From assembly GCA_018238825.1 (NCBI GenBank), contig JABCSP010000024.1:1-15707 (forward strand): a stretch of 15,707 nt of DNA, in the 5' to 3' direction. This document shows positions 7,993 through 14,535 of the stretch, in pieces. The notes beneath the pieces were generated by a model. It made no database searches, had not been told where the DNA came from, and saw only the letters and a list, made by a program, of their open reading frames with translations. A program made the position numbers and the translations under genes. Source of the DNA: Candidatus Thorarchaeota archaeon. Its GTDB lineage: Archaea > Asgardarchaeota > Thorarchaeia > Thorarchaeales > Thorarchaeaceae. Position 1 is the stretch's first letter. Every line of letters starts with the position of its first letter.

Positions 7993-8301
7993 TTAGTAGT
8001 AATCAACATCAACATCTTCCTTTGTATAGCCATGACCTTTGAGATGTTGTCCACCACACATCAGAACCATATTAAATGGGAAGAGTCCAAGTCTATCACC
8101 GTCTGCCAATACACAATCATTCTTTGCAAGAGTTCCATTAATGAAACAATCACCCAAGTCATTTCTTTGAAAACCTAGACGTTGTACAAACTGAGCAAAG
8201 GTTTCGTTTTCAACAGAATCAAACATCAGCACAGTATCTTCACATACACTGCTATCAGGTACAAGTGAACGTAACTTTCCATACAAATGAATCTCTATCA
8301 T
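7993..8301 (-). CDS. MoaD-like beta-grasp protein with a tail beyond its Gly-Gly
   Basis: The 102-residue protein starts at the ATG of 8299-8301 (a TTG precedes it directly). The N-terminus IEIHLYGKLRSLVPDS, the helix ETFAQFVQRLGF, the strand DCFINGTLAKND and the stretch DGDRLGLFPF follow the MoaD/ThiS beta-grasp order. A normal carrier would end in Gly-Gly soon after FP. Here CGGQHLKGHGY follows, with Gly-Gly at 83-84 and then 18 more residues ending in an acidic DVDVDYY. Either the tail is cut off to expose Gly-Gly, or the protein is not a sulfur carrier and works as a bound subunit or chaperone of the oxidoreductase. The His, Cys and acidic residues in the tail could bind metal, but this is a guess. 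It lies 100 bases after the oxidoreductase gene and 21 bases before the second MoaD-like gene. Confidence 0.78.
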   Translation of the reverse strand: MIEIHLYGKLRSLVPDSSVCEDTVLMFDSVENETFAQFVQRLGFQRNDLGDCFINGTLAKNDCVLADGDRLGLFPFNMVLMCGGQHLKGHGYTKEDVDVDYY

Positions 8302-8350
8302 CAATGAATTTCTAGGAACTTGCAGAGAAAGGTGTTTCCTTCTAGAATAT

Positions 8351-8372
8351 TAAGAAAAAGAAAGAGGAGAAG
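8351..8372 (-). terminator. Possible pyrimidine-rich terminator after the oxidoreductase gene
   Basis: On the minus strand the RNA reads CTTCTCCTCTTTCTTTTTCT, 30-50 bases after the oxidoreductase stop. Archaeal transcription often ends at U-rich stretches without a hairpin. A related stretch (TTCTCCTCTTTCTT) lies at 13513-13526, also on the minus strand after a gene end. If it works as a terminator it would be partial, because the two MoaD-like genes lie downstream. Confidence 0.25.
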
Positions 8373-8401
8373 GCAAATTCATTCTCCAAAATACGTTAGT
8401 C

Positions 8402-10195
8402 TTAGACCCCCTTAAAGACTTCATCCAGCTCTTCATCGGTAACATCGAATGTTACGTTGTGGGGCGGAAGTGGTTCAGTCTTGAAGAACTCTGGCAGTCG
8501 ATCGTCAGCTGCAGTGAATCCAGCTCTCTTGTTGAAGTCACGCTCATTCTTCAGAATGGCCATTCCATATTCACCAATATCGATTTCCTTTCCAAGGAAT
8601 GCACTTACAGTATCAACCATTCCATTGAGACCATCATCAAAGTCTAATATCGCAAAAGCAATGAATAGACAATATCCTGCAGCGTCAACGTATGCAGTTG
8701 TTGCTTGGAAAGTTCTGGATAATTCTGCTTTCTTCAATTCTCTTGGATCGGTCACGTTTCCCTTGATTCCAGCTATCTCTGCTGCAATTGTATATCCTGC
8801 AGTATGGTCAGCACCCATTGGGCTTGTGGCGTAAGTCACACCAATTCCGCGAATGGGACGTGGATCATACGCAGGCAATGCCTGTCCTTTAACAACTGGA
8901 ATCCTTGTCACACCGAGAGCTTCACCGGCAGATTGTGTACCTGAAGCAATTAGTTTTCCAATAACCGAGTCTGGTTTGTAGACTTCTTTCAAAGCCTTAA
9001 TTGCGGCAGGACCATCACCATATTTGATGAGACCTCCTTCCATTAGCATAGCTAAGGCATTGCCAGCCTCAATGGTGTCAAGCCCAAGATCATTACACAG
9101 TCTATTTAGTTCTGCAACATCATAGAGCACATCAATGTTCAAGTTCGTACCAAGAGCCCATACAGACTCATATTCCAAAGGTGAAACATGCGCCTTTCCC
9201 GTATCCTCATAAGGGACGATATTTGAGCAGGCCATAACGCAGCCCGGATGACATGCATGACCATATCGACCCTCTGCGGCATCTCCAAACTTCTTCTTTA
9301 CTTTATCAACAAGTTCATGAATAGCCTCTCCGGAAATCTTCGATGCACCGCTAAAGCGACCCGAACTGAATCCCCTAGTTGGAAGACTTCCACTCTCATT
9401 TAGGATATTCTGCAACACATTGGTGCCATAGTTCTTGAGGGCACCAAAGGGATTGCCTTCGTCATCATTGAGCTTGCCAGTTAATGCATGTTTGTCAAGA
9501 GCTTCATGAAGTGCTTTTCGTCCCTTGTCAAAGCGGTCTTTGTCCTTGGGGGATGGTACTGCTCCACCAGTAGAATCAGATATTACAGCTACAATTCGCT
9601 TTGATCCAAATACTGCGCCCAGACCACCTCTTCCCGCATATCTACCTGGGTCCGTATTTTCTGGATTATTGCCAAAGACTCCAGCTGACTTCATGAGTCG
9701 TTGACCTGTGATGCCACATCCAATAATTCCAGGTTTAACTGGATAATCCTTCCAGATTTTTCCAATAAGCTCGTAACATCCAATACCAGCATAATCGTTG
9801 GTTTTGACTATCTTGCAGGAGTCTTTTCCAACAACAATACTATACCAATCCTTCGTATCTGGAGGAGGTATACCCTCGATGATTATTCCTTTCACTCCTA
9901 GACGACCTAGTCGATTTCCTGTAAGACCTCCAGCATTAGATTCTTTGATACCACCCGTTAGCGGTGATTTTGCGCCAATGCTCAAACGACCTGAAGATGG
10001 TGCAGGGGTTCCAGCTAGAAGTCCAGGCGAAATGATAATCTTGTTGAATTCACGTAGTGGATGGCATGTGGGTTCAACTTCTTTGTTGACCACAGCCGAT
10101 GTGAATGCTCTGCCAGCTAAGGTTTCATATTCCTTAGGAACAGATTCCCATTTGTGACTTAAATCAGTCATATTTATTCTGAGTATTTTACTCAT
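8402..10195 (-). CDS. Aldehyde:ferredoxin oxidoreductase family protein (tungsten/molybdenum pterin enzyme)
   Basis: This 597-residue protein is close to the usual 600-620 of the family, which oxidises aldehydes to acids and reduces ferredoxin, using a tungsten-bis-pterin and one Fe4S4 cluster in the cytosol. Pterin-binding features are present: PLTGGIKESNAGG (78-90), RGGLGAVFGSKR (189-200) and DLGLDTIEAG (369-378). ATSPMGADHTAGY (456-468) is also typical. Cluster ligands are Cys 315, 319 and 323 in ACHPGCVMACSN, plus Cys 509 in AAGYCLFIAF. The spacing CX3CX3C differs from the CX2CX3C of the best-studied thermophilic enzymes and marks a distinct subgroup, so the substrate may not be a simple aldehyde. 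The ATG has a strong GGAGGT about 8 bases upstream. Two MoaD-like genes follow on the same strand. Confidence 0.93.
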   Translation of the reverse strand: MSKILRINMTDLSHKWESVPKEYETLAGRAFTSAVVNKEVEPTCHPLREFNKIIISPGLLAGTPAPSSGRLSIGAKSPLTGGIKESNAGGLTGNRLGRLGVKGIIIEGIPPPDTKDWYSIVVGKDSCKIVKTNDYAGIGCYELIGKIWKDYPVKPGIIGCGITGQRLMKSAGVFGNNPENTDPGRYAGRGGLGAVFGSKRIVAVISDSTGGAVPSPKDKDRFDKGRKALHEALDKHALTGKLNDDEGNPFGALKNYGTNVLQNILNESGSLPTRGFSSGRFSGASKISGEAIHELVDKVKKKFGDAAEGRYGHACHPGCVMACSNIVPYEDTGKAHVSPLEYESVWALGTNLNIDVLYDVAELNRLCNDLGLDTIEAGNALAMLMEGGLIKYGDGPAAIKALKEVYKPDSVIGKLIASGTQSAGEALGVTRIPVVKGQALPAYDPRPIRGIGVTYATSPMGADHTAGYTIAAEIAGIKGNVTDPRELKKAELSRTFQATTAYVDAAGYCLFIAFAILDFDDGLNGMVDTVSAFLGKEIDIGEYGMAILKNERDFNKRAGFTAADDRLPEFFKTEPLPPHNVTFDVTDEELDEVFKGV

Positions 10196-10220
10196 CGTTC
10201 AACCTCCGAAACTAAGAAAA

Positions 10221-10272
10221 ATATGAACATCCGGACTAATAGCGATATGGTTTTTATGTTCATATCGATATG
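10221..10272 (-). promoter_or_regulatory. Candidate operator/promoter of the aldehyde oxidoreductase operon
   Basis: ATATGAACAT (10221-10230) and ATGTTCATAT (10256-10265) are perfect 10-base inverted arms, 25 bases apart. CATATCGATATG (10261-10272) is a perfect 12-base palindrome overlapping the right arm, and its half CGATATG recurs as a direct repeat at 10243-10249, 23 bases (about two helical turns) away. The block lies 26-77 bases upstream of the oxidoreductase ATG, where an archaeal promoter should be, so a repressor or activator site is likely. No clear BRE/TATA was chosen. Confidence 0.5.
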
Positions 10273-10299
10273 AATGATGATTCATAACGATGCAATCGA

Positions 10300-10577
10300 G
10301 GGATTCGGAATTATTGTGGAACAATAGTTGGACTGTTTGAAGAATCTACGAAATTTCTGAGAAGGTGGATAAACCTGCCAGCACAGTATATCCTGGTGGA
10401 TCACAGGTTGTTCTGTGTGTAGCAACAGACAATATCGAGAATACATCGAAGGAATATAGGGAAAAAGGAGTTGACTTCCTACACGATGCACCCCAACCCT
10501 TTGTTGCAGGTCTGGTTATGACAATGAAGGACCCAGCAGGCAATGTTCTTGAGCTACTCCAGTTCAAAAAAGAGTGA
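10300..10577 (+). pseudogene. Broken glyoxalase/VOC-family gene
   Basis: The 70-residue open frame from the GTG at 10365 to 10577 is the C-terminal module of a vicinal oxygen chelate protein: DKPASTVYPGGSQVVLCVAT, a helix with EYREKGVDF, then MKDPAGNVLELLQF, where the Glu is the expected metal ligand. Full members have about 120-140 residues. Upstream, a different frame (from about 10318) reads GTIVGLFEESTKFL, which fits the end of the preceding VOC module, so a frameshift lies between about 10345 and 10364. The N-terminal module is not found: the frame is closed by a TAA at 10285-10287, and the oxidoreductase promoter region lies there. It is therefore a decayed remnant, or an assembly error. 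A shortened protein from 10365 cannot be excluded. Confidence 0.65.
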
Positions 10578-10598
10578 GCTTCAGATTTCGTTTAGCGA

Positions 10599-10886
10599 TT
10601 ACTTGACAAAGGGCCCTGTCTGCAAAGCCCATAATCCATCTTTAGAGAACTCCCCTGTTGCATAAACAATGAGAACTCCTACGAAAATTAGCACAATCCC
10701 AAATAGAGCTAGCGAATTAATAGCTGAAAAGTTGGTTTGAGGGGCAATCCAGGATATTGCGGCAGTAACTAACACGTTGGAAATGAGGAATATTATTCCC
10801 ATCCAGAATATGAATCGTCCAATACGGTTTCTCAGAGGCTTTGACATAGAATCTGTTTCTGACTTGGGTTTCGTTAAATCGTTCAT
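10599..10886 (-). CDS. Small membrane protein with two helices, unknown function
   Basis: This is a 95-residue protein with a polar, Lys-rich N-terminus (1-21), two hydrophobic helices at about 22-48 and 55-77, and a short C-terminal tail (GEFSKDGLWALQTGPFVK). The basic residues before helix 1 predict that both ends are cytoplasmic. No family was recognised. No clear ribosome binding site lies before the ATG, so the message may be nearly leaderless; an internal ATG (residue 14) is a possible alternative. It lies between the VOC remnant (convergent) and a minus-strand gene upstream. Confidence 0.6.
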   Translation of the reverse strand: MNDLTKPKSETDSMSKPLRNRIGRFIFWMGIIFLISNVLVTAAISWIAPQTNFSAINSLALFGIVLIFVGVLIVYATGEFSKDGLWALQTGPFVK

Positions 10887-10975
10887 GCCAAGTTCATATT
10901 ATCATGAGATGAGATAAACTTTCAGAGCGCTATACCGAGCTCACTCATCCAACTCTTTGCCAACAGAATATGCGG

Positions 10976-10995
10976 CATTAATTCTGTTTGAAGAG
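10976..10995 (+). repeat. 20-base exact direct repeat, copy 1 (end of the helical-protein gene)
   Basis: CATTAATTCTGTTTGAAGAG occurs here and again at 13564-13583. On the minus strand it encodes the last five residues (LFKQN) and stop codon of the helical protein plus two bases beyond. Bases outside the 20 do not match well. Confidence 0.85.
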
Positions 10996-12081
10996 CGTAT
11001 CTATCGAAGCTAAATAGACTTCTACAAACTTAGCCTGACCGAGGAGAGCATCTGAAGATCGAGTGATTTTGTCCCAAATCGATTTCATCTCAGCAACCGT
11101 TGGAAAATCAAGGTTTAGATCCTCTATTGCAACGAGTGCATCAAAACTAGATGGTAGATTCTTTACACCTTCCACAAATTCACGAATGTAATCTTCATAA
11201 ATATCAGCAAGTCCAGCTAGTTTAGCATGATTACTCTCAATCAGCAGGAGAAATTTTTGAATTAGAGGATGGTTTCTGAAGTCAGGTTTAAGATTCCAAG
11301 AACTACCTACCAAGGGTACAGATTTTCTTCCGACAAAAGATCGTGGATACGTACTGAATTGTCCAATCAGATTCTTTTGCGTTTCAACTTCATTTTGAAC
11401 AATTGTTGACAGATTGTTAATGATACTGAAGTACTCACTAAGTGCACCTAGGAGTTTTTTATTTTTCAGGAGTTTCTTTGTTGATTCATCAGGAGTTGTT
11501 TCCCACCCACCTAAATCATCTATTGTGGTGACCAAATCATTTGCTTTGGACAGCACATCGAGTAGTTCTTGGGGTTTCATCTGATTCTCTAGCTCAGTGA
11601 CTTCGAGATATTTGACATCTATATTATCGTGCACCGCTTCAATAATCTCCCACTCAACACGATCGAGAGCTGCTTCAAGAGGTCCTTTTTCACCAAAACC
11701 AGAGAGTCCACTGCGTATGGAATCGTCTCCAGTCAGTGCTGTCAATGCAAACATTCTGTTGAGTGTGGTACTTAGCATGGCACGATATCTCTGTTGGCCC
11801 AATGATATTACGACATTATGACTTTCAAGTGATTCAATGAGGTCGACTTCACCCACTCGTTGCAGTTTGATTGGCTCTATTGGTAAATCTACTTCAAATC
11901 TTGGAGGTAGAAACTCACCTTTGATGTGGTTCTGTACAGCTTGACGGATTACCAATGATAAAACACAGAGTTCACCAAGTTTCTTTACAGCTGATACCAT
12001 CTGATTTGTAGAATATCCAGACTCGGTAAGCAGGTCTGATGCAGCATTTCTATTTTGAAGAAAGTCGTCAGTATAGTTCAT
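10978..12081 (-). CDS. Alpha-helical cytosolic protein of unknown function
   Basis: This 367-residue protein is not one I recognise. It has no signal peptide or membrane helix. The sequence reads as a chain of amphipathic helices, with Leu-rich stretches at about 30-55, 85-110, 160-190 and 205-245, which suggests a helical-bundle or scaffold protein. It contains no Cys-His metal motif and no Walker motif that I can see, and its only cysteine is Cys 39 (GELCVLSL). The ATG is preceded by AGGAGA six bases upstream, a good ribosome binding site, so translation from here is well supported. The last five codons and the stop lie within a 20-base sequence that recurs at 13564-13583. The zinc-ribbon gene lies divergent upstream, so the two may share a control region. 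Confidence 0.7.
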   Translation of the reverse strand: MNYTDDFLQNRNAASDLLTESGYSTNQMVSAVKKLGELCVLSLVIRQAVQNHIKGEFLPPRFEVDLPIEPIKLQRVGEVDLIESLESHNVVISLGQQRYRAMLSTTLNRMFALTALTGDDSIRSGLSGFGEKGPLEAALDRVEWEIIEAVHDNIDVKYLEVTELENQMKPQELLDVLSKANDLVTTIDDLGGWETTPDESTKKLLKNKKLLGALSEYFSIINNLSTIVQNEVETQKNLIGQFSTYPRSFVGRKSVPLVGSSWNLKPDFRNHPLIQKFLLLIESNHAKLAGLADIYEDYIREFVEGVKNLPSSFDALVAIEDLNLDFPTVAEMKSIWDKITRSSDALLGQAKFVEVYLASIDTLFKQN

Positions 12082-12207
12082 GGTCTATCTCCTATTGATT
12101 GATGAAAGGTTCAGTGAAAACTTGTGCAAGAATAACTCTCTTTAGTCCAACATAAGGCGCTATTGGGGATATACATAGAAGTTTGAAGTGTTTCCATACT
12201 TGAGTCT

Positions 12208-12498
12208 GTGCTAGAGGATAGAGAAGCAATTTCATTGGGTAAAGAAGAAACCACAAAGGTGTACGATACGCGACTATGGGCAAAATCCGATGATCCACTA
12301 CTTAGTAAAAATAGGACAAGAATATGTGTTTCATGCAGTAGTAAAAACACCATAATCATCTATTTCGATGATAGCTCCAGTACGACAAGTGATGGATGGT
12401 ATTGGAAGGAATGGACTCGGGAGTTCAAGTGCTTGGACTGTGGCAAGTATTATGAAATCAATAACTCAGAAACAAAGCGAAAATTCTACACACAGTAA
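12208..12498 (+). CDS. Small zinc-ribbon protein (copy 1 of a duplicated gene)
   Basis: The protein has 96 residues from the GTG at 12208, or 87 from the TTG at 12235. The second copy at the right edge conserves the TTG but has a stop codon upstream of it and a GAGAGG ribosome-binding-like stretch in place, so the TTG may be the true start. Two Cys pairs, CVSC (40-43) and CLDC (75-78), 31 residues apart, form a zinc ribbon. Between them lie beta-rich NTIIIYFDD and an aromatic GWYWKEWTREF. The N-terminal part (KVYDTRLWAKSDDPLLSKNRTR) is the conserved piece seen in both copies. Zinc ribbons of this size bind nucleic acid or protein partners; no specific family was recognised. GGATATACATA at about 12168-12178 is a possible TATA box. 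The gene ends 7 bases before the convergent SDR gene. Confidence 0.72.
   Translation: MLEDREAISLGKEETTKVYDTRLWAKSDDPLLSKNRTRICVSCSSKNTIIIYFDDSSSTTSDGWYWKEWTREFKCLDCGKYYEINNSETKRKFYTQ
12209..12330 (+). repeat. Direct repeat, copy 1 (5' part of zinc-ribbon gene)
   Basis: This segment matches 15587-15707 (offset about 3.38 kb). The last 55 bases (12276-12330) are identical to 15653-15707, and I count six differences in the 96 bases from 12235. A 2-base gap lies near 12215. Similarity fades upstream of about 12209. The repeat continues past the window edge, so its full length is unknown. Confidence 0.9.
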
Positions 12499-12505
12499 TC
12501 ATGAT

Positions 12506-13429
12506 TTATGAACTACTCAAGTGTTCGAGTGCCTGAATTGCCGCGGGTAATCCCTCACGATAGGATGGGTACTTCAACTTCCACCCTAACACATCTTTCA
12601 ACTTGCTATTTGATACTATACAATCGATTCCCATTGTATCTAGGAGAAGCTTGCCCATGATGATTCTCGCTAAGATTCTAGGTATATTTCTTATTTTAGT
12701 TATTCCAGCACAAGATGCCATGAATTCCGTAAATTCTCTTGTAGTACAGGGTGTATCGTCAGCAATGATGAAGGACTCATTGATAGGTAATTTGTCAATG
12801 GCAAGTGCATATGCCTCAGCACAGTCTTCAACGTGGATTCTTGGTACGTGATTATCACCCTTACCCACGACCCCGAATTTTCCCGATTTGAGCATGTTAT
12901 ACATTTTAAGAAACATTCCACCCGGACCATAAATTTGACCTGGAATCATCTGGATGATTGGGTGACCCTCAGCTCCTGCTGTATGAATTAGATGTTCTGC
13001 ATCTATTCCTGCTAATGTTAAACCGAATCTCTCTATAGGCCAGGTTTCATCTGCAACTTCTCCAGGTCCTGTCATGTAGCTAGTACCCAAAGTGAAGATA
13101 ATGGGGCACTCCAGCTTGTATCCTATATCAAGTGCTGAACGTGTGAACTTGGTGGTTCGTTCAGATACTATTTCAAACTTTTTTTGTGACATTCGTCCAA
13201 ACTCTATTGGCATCGCAATTGATACAACAACATCATGAGGTGTCAAGGTGGAAATGAATGCATCAGGATCAAGTAGATCTCCAAGGATGCCGTTTACTCC
13301 ACGACTCTCAAGTTCAGATAATGCAGCTGCGTTCCTACTCAGGACAGTCACATCATAGCCGCGTGTTAGTAGCTTTGGAACAAGATGTGACCCCAGTAGA
13401 CCTGTGCCGCCAAGAACGAGAACTTTCAT
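12506..13429 (-). CDS. Extended SDR (NAD-dependent epimerase/dehydratase family), atypical active site
   Basis: This 307-residue cytosolic protein has the NAD(P)-binding VLGGTGLLGSHL (5-16) of extended short-chain dehydrogenases at its N-terminus, then a Rossmann pattern with GDLLDPD (50-56). The expected YxxxK catalytic pair is not visible: the stretch that usually holds it reads ERFGLTLAGIDAEHLI, with AGIDAE in place of the usual Lys-containing segment. PGQIYGPGG, PRIHVEDCAEAY and the C-terminal part are typical of the family, so the fold is sound, but the reaction may be non-standard or the protein may only bind nucleotide. The ATG is 12 bases from AGGAAGG, and the intervening RNA can fold as a hairpin. 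It is downstream of the SCSG-motif gene on the same strand, 211 bases away. Confidence 0.85.
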   Translation of the reverse strand: MKVLVLGGTGLLGSHLVPKLLTRGYDVTVLSRNAAALSELESRGVNGILGDLLDPDAFISTLTPHDVVVSIAMPIEFGRMSQKKFEIVSERTTKFTRSALDIGYKLECPIIFTLGTSYMTGPGEVADETWPIERFGLTLAGIDAEHLIHTAGAEGHPIIQMIPGQIYGPGGMFLKMYNMLKSGKFGVVGKGDNHVPRIHVEDCAEAYALAIDKLPINESFIIADDTPCTTREFTEFMASCAGITKIRNIPRILARIIMGKLLLDTMGIDCIVSNSKLKDVLGWKLKYPSYREGLPAAIQALEHLSSS

Positions 13430-13430
13430 G

Positions 13431-13457
13431 ATAGTGAACCGACCTTCCTTTCACTAT
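13431..13457 (-). promoter_or_regulatory. Hairpin around the ribosome binding site of the SDR gene
   Basis: On the plus strand, ATAGTGAA (13431-13438) and TTCACTAT (13450-13457) are perfect 8-base arms with an 11-base loop. In the minus-strand RNA the AGGAAGG ribosome binding sequence starts at the 5' stem edge and occupies the loop, and the 3' stem ends one base before the AUG. Folding would bring the distant AGGAAGG close to the AUG, or hide it. It could also be a DNA operator. Confidence 0.4.
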
Positions 13458-13563
13458 TGGTTCTGTTGATTATAATCTTGTGTCATTCAGCAACATTGGA
13501 ATTACATAGCTCAAGAAAGAGGAGAAATCTGTCTTTTTGAAAGATTAACCATCAATCATGATT

Positions 13564-13583
13564 CATTAATTCTGTTTGAAGAG
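13564..13583 (+). repeat. 20-base exact direct repeat, copy 2 (intergenic)
   Basis: CATTAATTCTGTTTGAAGAG, identical to 10976-10995. Here there is no intact gene. On the minus strand a short frame of about 13 codons ends in the same LFKQN and stop, with an upstream stop, and TAT TT before it resembles the gene's sequence with a gap. It may be the remnant of a second copy of the helical-protein gene end. The rest of 13430-13640 holds the hairpin above and A/T-rich sequence in which I see no gene. Confidence 0.8.
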
Positions 13584-13640
13584 GAAATACACTCGAGTTG
13601 CTTCAGTTCATTAAGGAATAAATATGAGATTTCCTTTGAC

Positions 13641-14477
13641 CTATCTATTTACCAAGCTCGCACCAAGCGAGTCACGTAAAATATCAAGTTCATCAATACC
13701 TGAAGGAGCTCTCCTCACTAGTTGTCGGTATGGTTTCAAAATTGAGTCAAGAATTCTTGCTGATCGAATAAGTCTATTCCAAGATTCTACAATAGGATGA
13801 TGCCGCTGGATTCGGATATAAACATCGAAATTGTGTGGAGCATAACTTGGAATCCAATCCGCAATGTCTGCAAGTGTGAATAAGTGTGGAATGCAGCTGG
13901 GGTAAGCTCTCTCGTCAAGCATCACATATGGTCTGTATGGCGTTCTATCAGGATGATCTTGTAGTAGACCAGAACAACTTTCTATCGTATCAAATCCGTA
14001 GTCATTCAAAGCTGTGATATGATCTCTTATAGAGGGGTCCACGTAGTCAATGAAGTTGGATGTGTTCTGTTTCTCATGATAAGGAGCTCTTCTCAACTCA
14101 CGATACCATTCGATTTCATGGTGTGCCCAAATAATGCTTGGAAAACGTCCAGCTAAAACACGGGTTCTGTAAGTGTGAAGTAATCCTGTCAATTTGCCTA
14201 AAACTCCAAACAGCCGCTCCCAAGCGAGGAGATATTCTTCATTATCAGTAGAAGATGGATAGGATACAATAACATCACCATTATCATCTAGTTTCGGTAT
14301 CCAAAGAGCACTATTAGCAGCAGTAACGACATGGGCTTCTACGCCGGGGTAGCTTCGATGGTCAAAAATAATCATTGGTTGTTCTGCAGATTCTTCGATT
14401 AAGCCAGTAGCTACTGCAAGTACATCATATCTATTATTACGAAGAAAATTCGTAATTTTATTGATTGATAGTGTCAT
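13641..14477 (-). CDS. Unknown protein made of two repeats of one domain, with an SCSG motif
   Basis: This is a 278-residue cytosolic protein. The two halves align: ITNFLRNNRYDVLAVATGL (8-26) with ITALNDYGFDTIESCSGLL (154-172); MIIFDHRSYPGVEAHVVTAA (35-54) with YVMLDERAYPSCIPHLFTLA (184-203), both running on to a shared WIP; and WERLFGVLGKLTGLLHTYR (86-104) with WNRLIRSARILDSILKPYR (233-251). The C-terminal unit carries GFDTIESCSGLLQDH (161-175), resembling the GFxTxxSCSGxxxDH pattern of several uncharacterised archaeal proteins, with Cys, Asp and His available for catalysis or metal binding. The N-terminal unit has lost the Ser-Cys. No family name can be given. The ATG is preceded by only a weak GAAGAAG. 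UbiA is 58 bases upstream on the same strand, so one transcript is likely. Confidence 0.7.
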   Translation of the reverse strand: MTLSINKITNFLRNNRYDVLAVATGLIEESAEQPMIIFDHRSYPGVEAHVVTAANSALWIPKLDDNGDVIVSYPSSTDNEEYLLAWERLFGVLGKLTGLLHTYRTRVLAGRFPSIIWAHHEIEWYRELRRAPYHEKQNTSNFIDYVDPSIRDHITALNDYGFDTIESCSGLLQDHPDRTPYRPYVMLDERAYPSCIPHLFTLADIADWIPSYAPHNFDVYIRIQRHHPIVESWNRLIRSARILDSILKPYRQLVRRAPSGIDELDILRDSLGASLVNR

Positions 14478-14535
14478 AGAACTTCTTCACATTATCATAC
14501 TATACATCAAAGCTTACTAAAGTCTTTGAAACTCA

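Noticed and set aside
8457..8834. 125-codon plus-strand frame inside the aldehyde oxidoreductase gene
   Set aside because: It is an antisense shadow of a gene with clear family motifs. The frames at 8459-8647, 9701-9901 and 9798-10157 fall for the same reason.
12092..12359. Two minus-strand frames across the zinc-ribbon gene start
   Set aside because: They have no ribosome binding site or motif, and the plus-strand frame shows CxxC pairs and protein-level conservation between copies.
13513..13526. Shared 14-base purine stretch with 8358-8371 as a regulatory repeat
   Set aside because: One shared 14-mer of low complexity is expected about once in a window of this size. It is kept only as a weak terminator hint.
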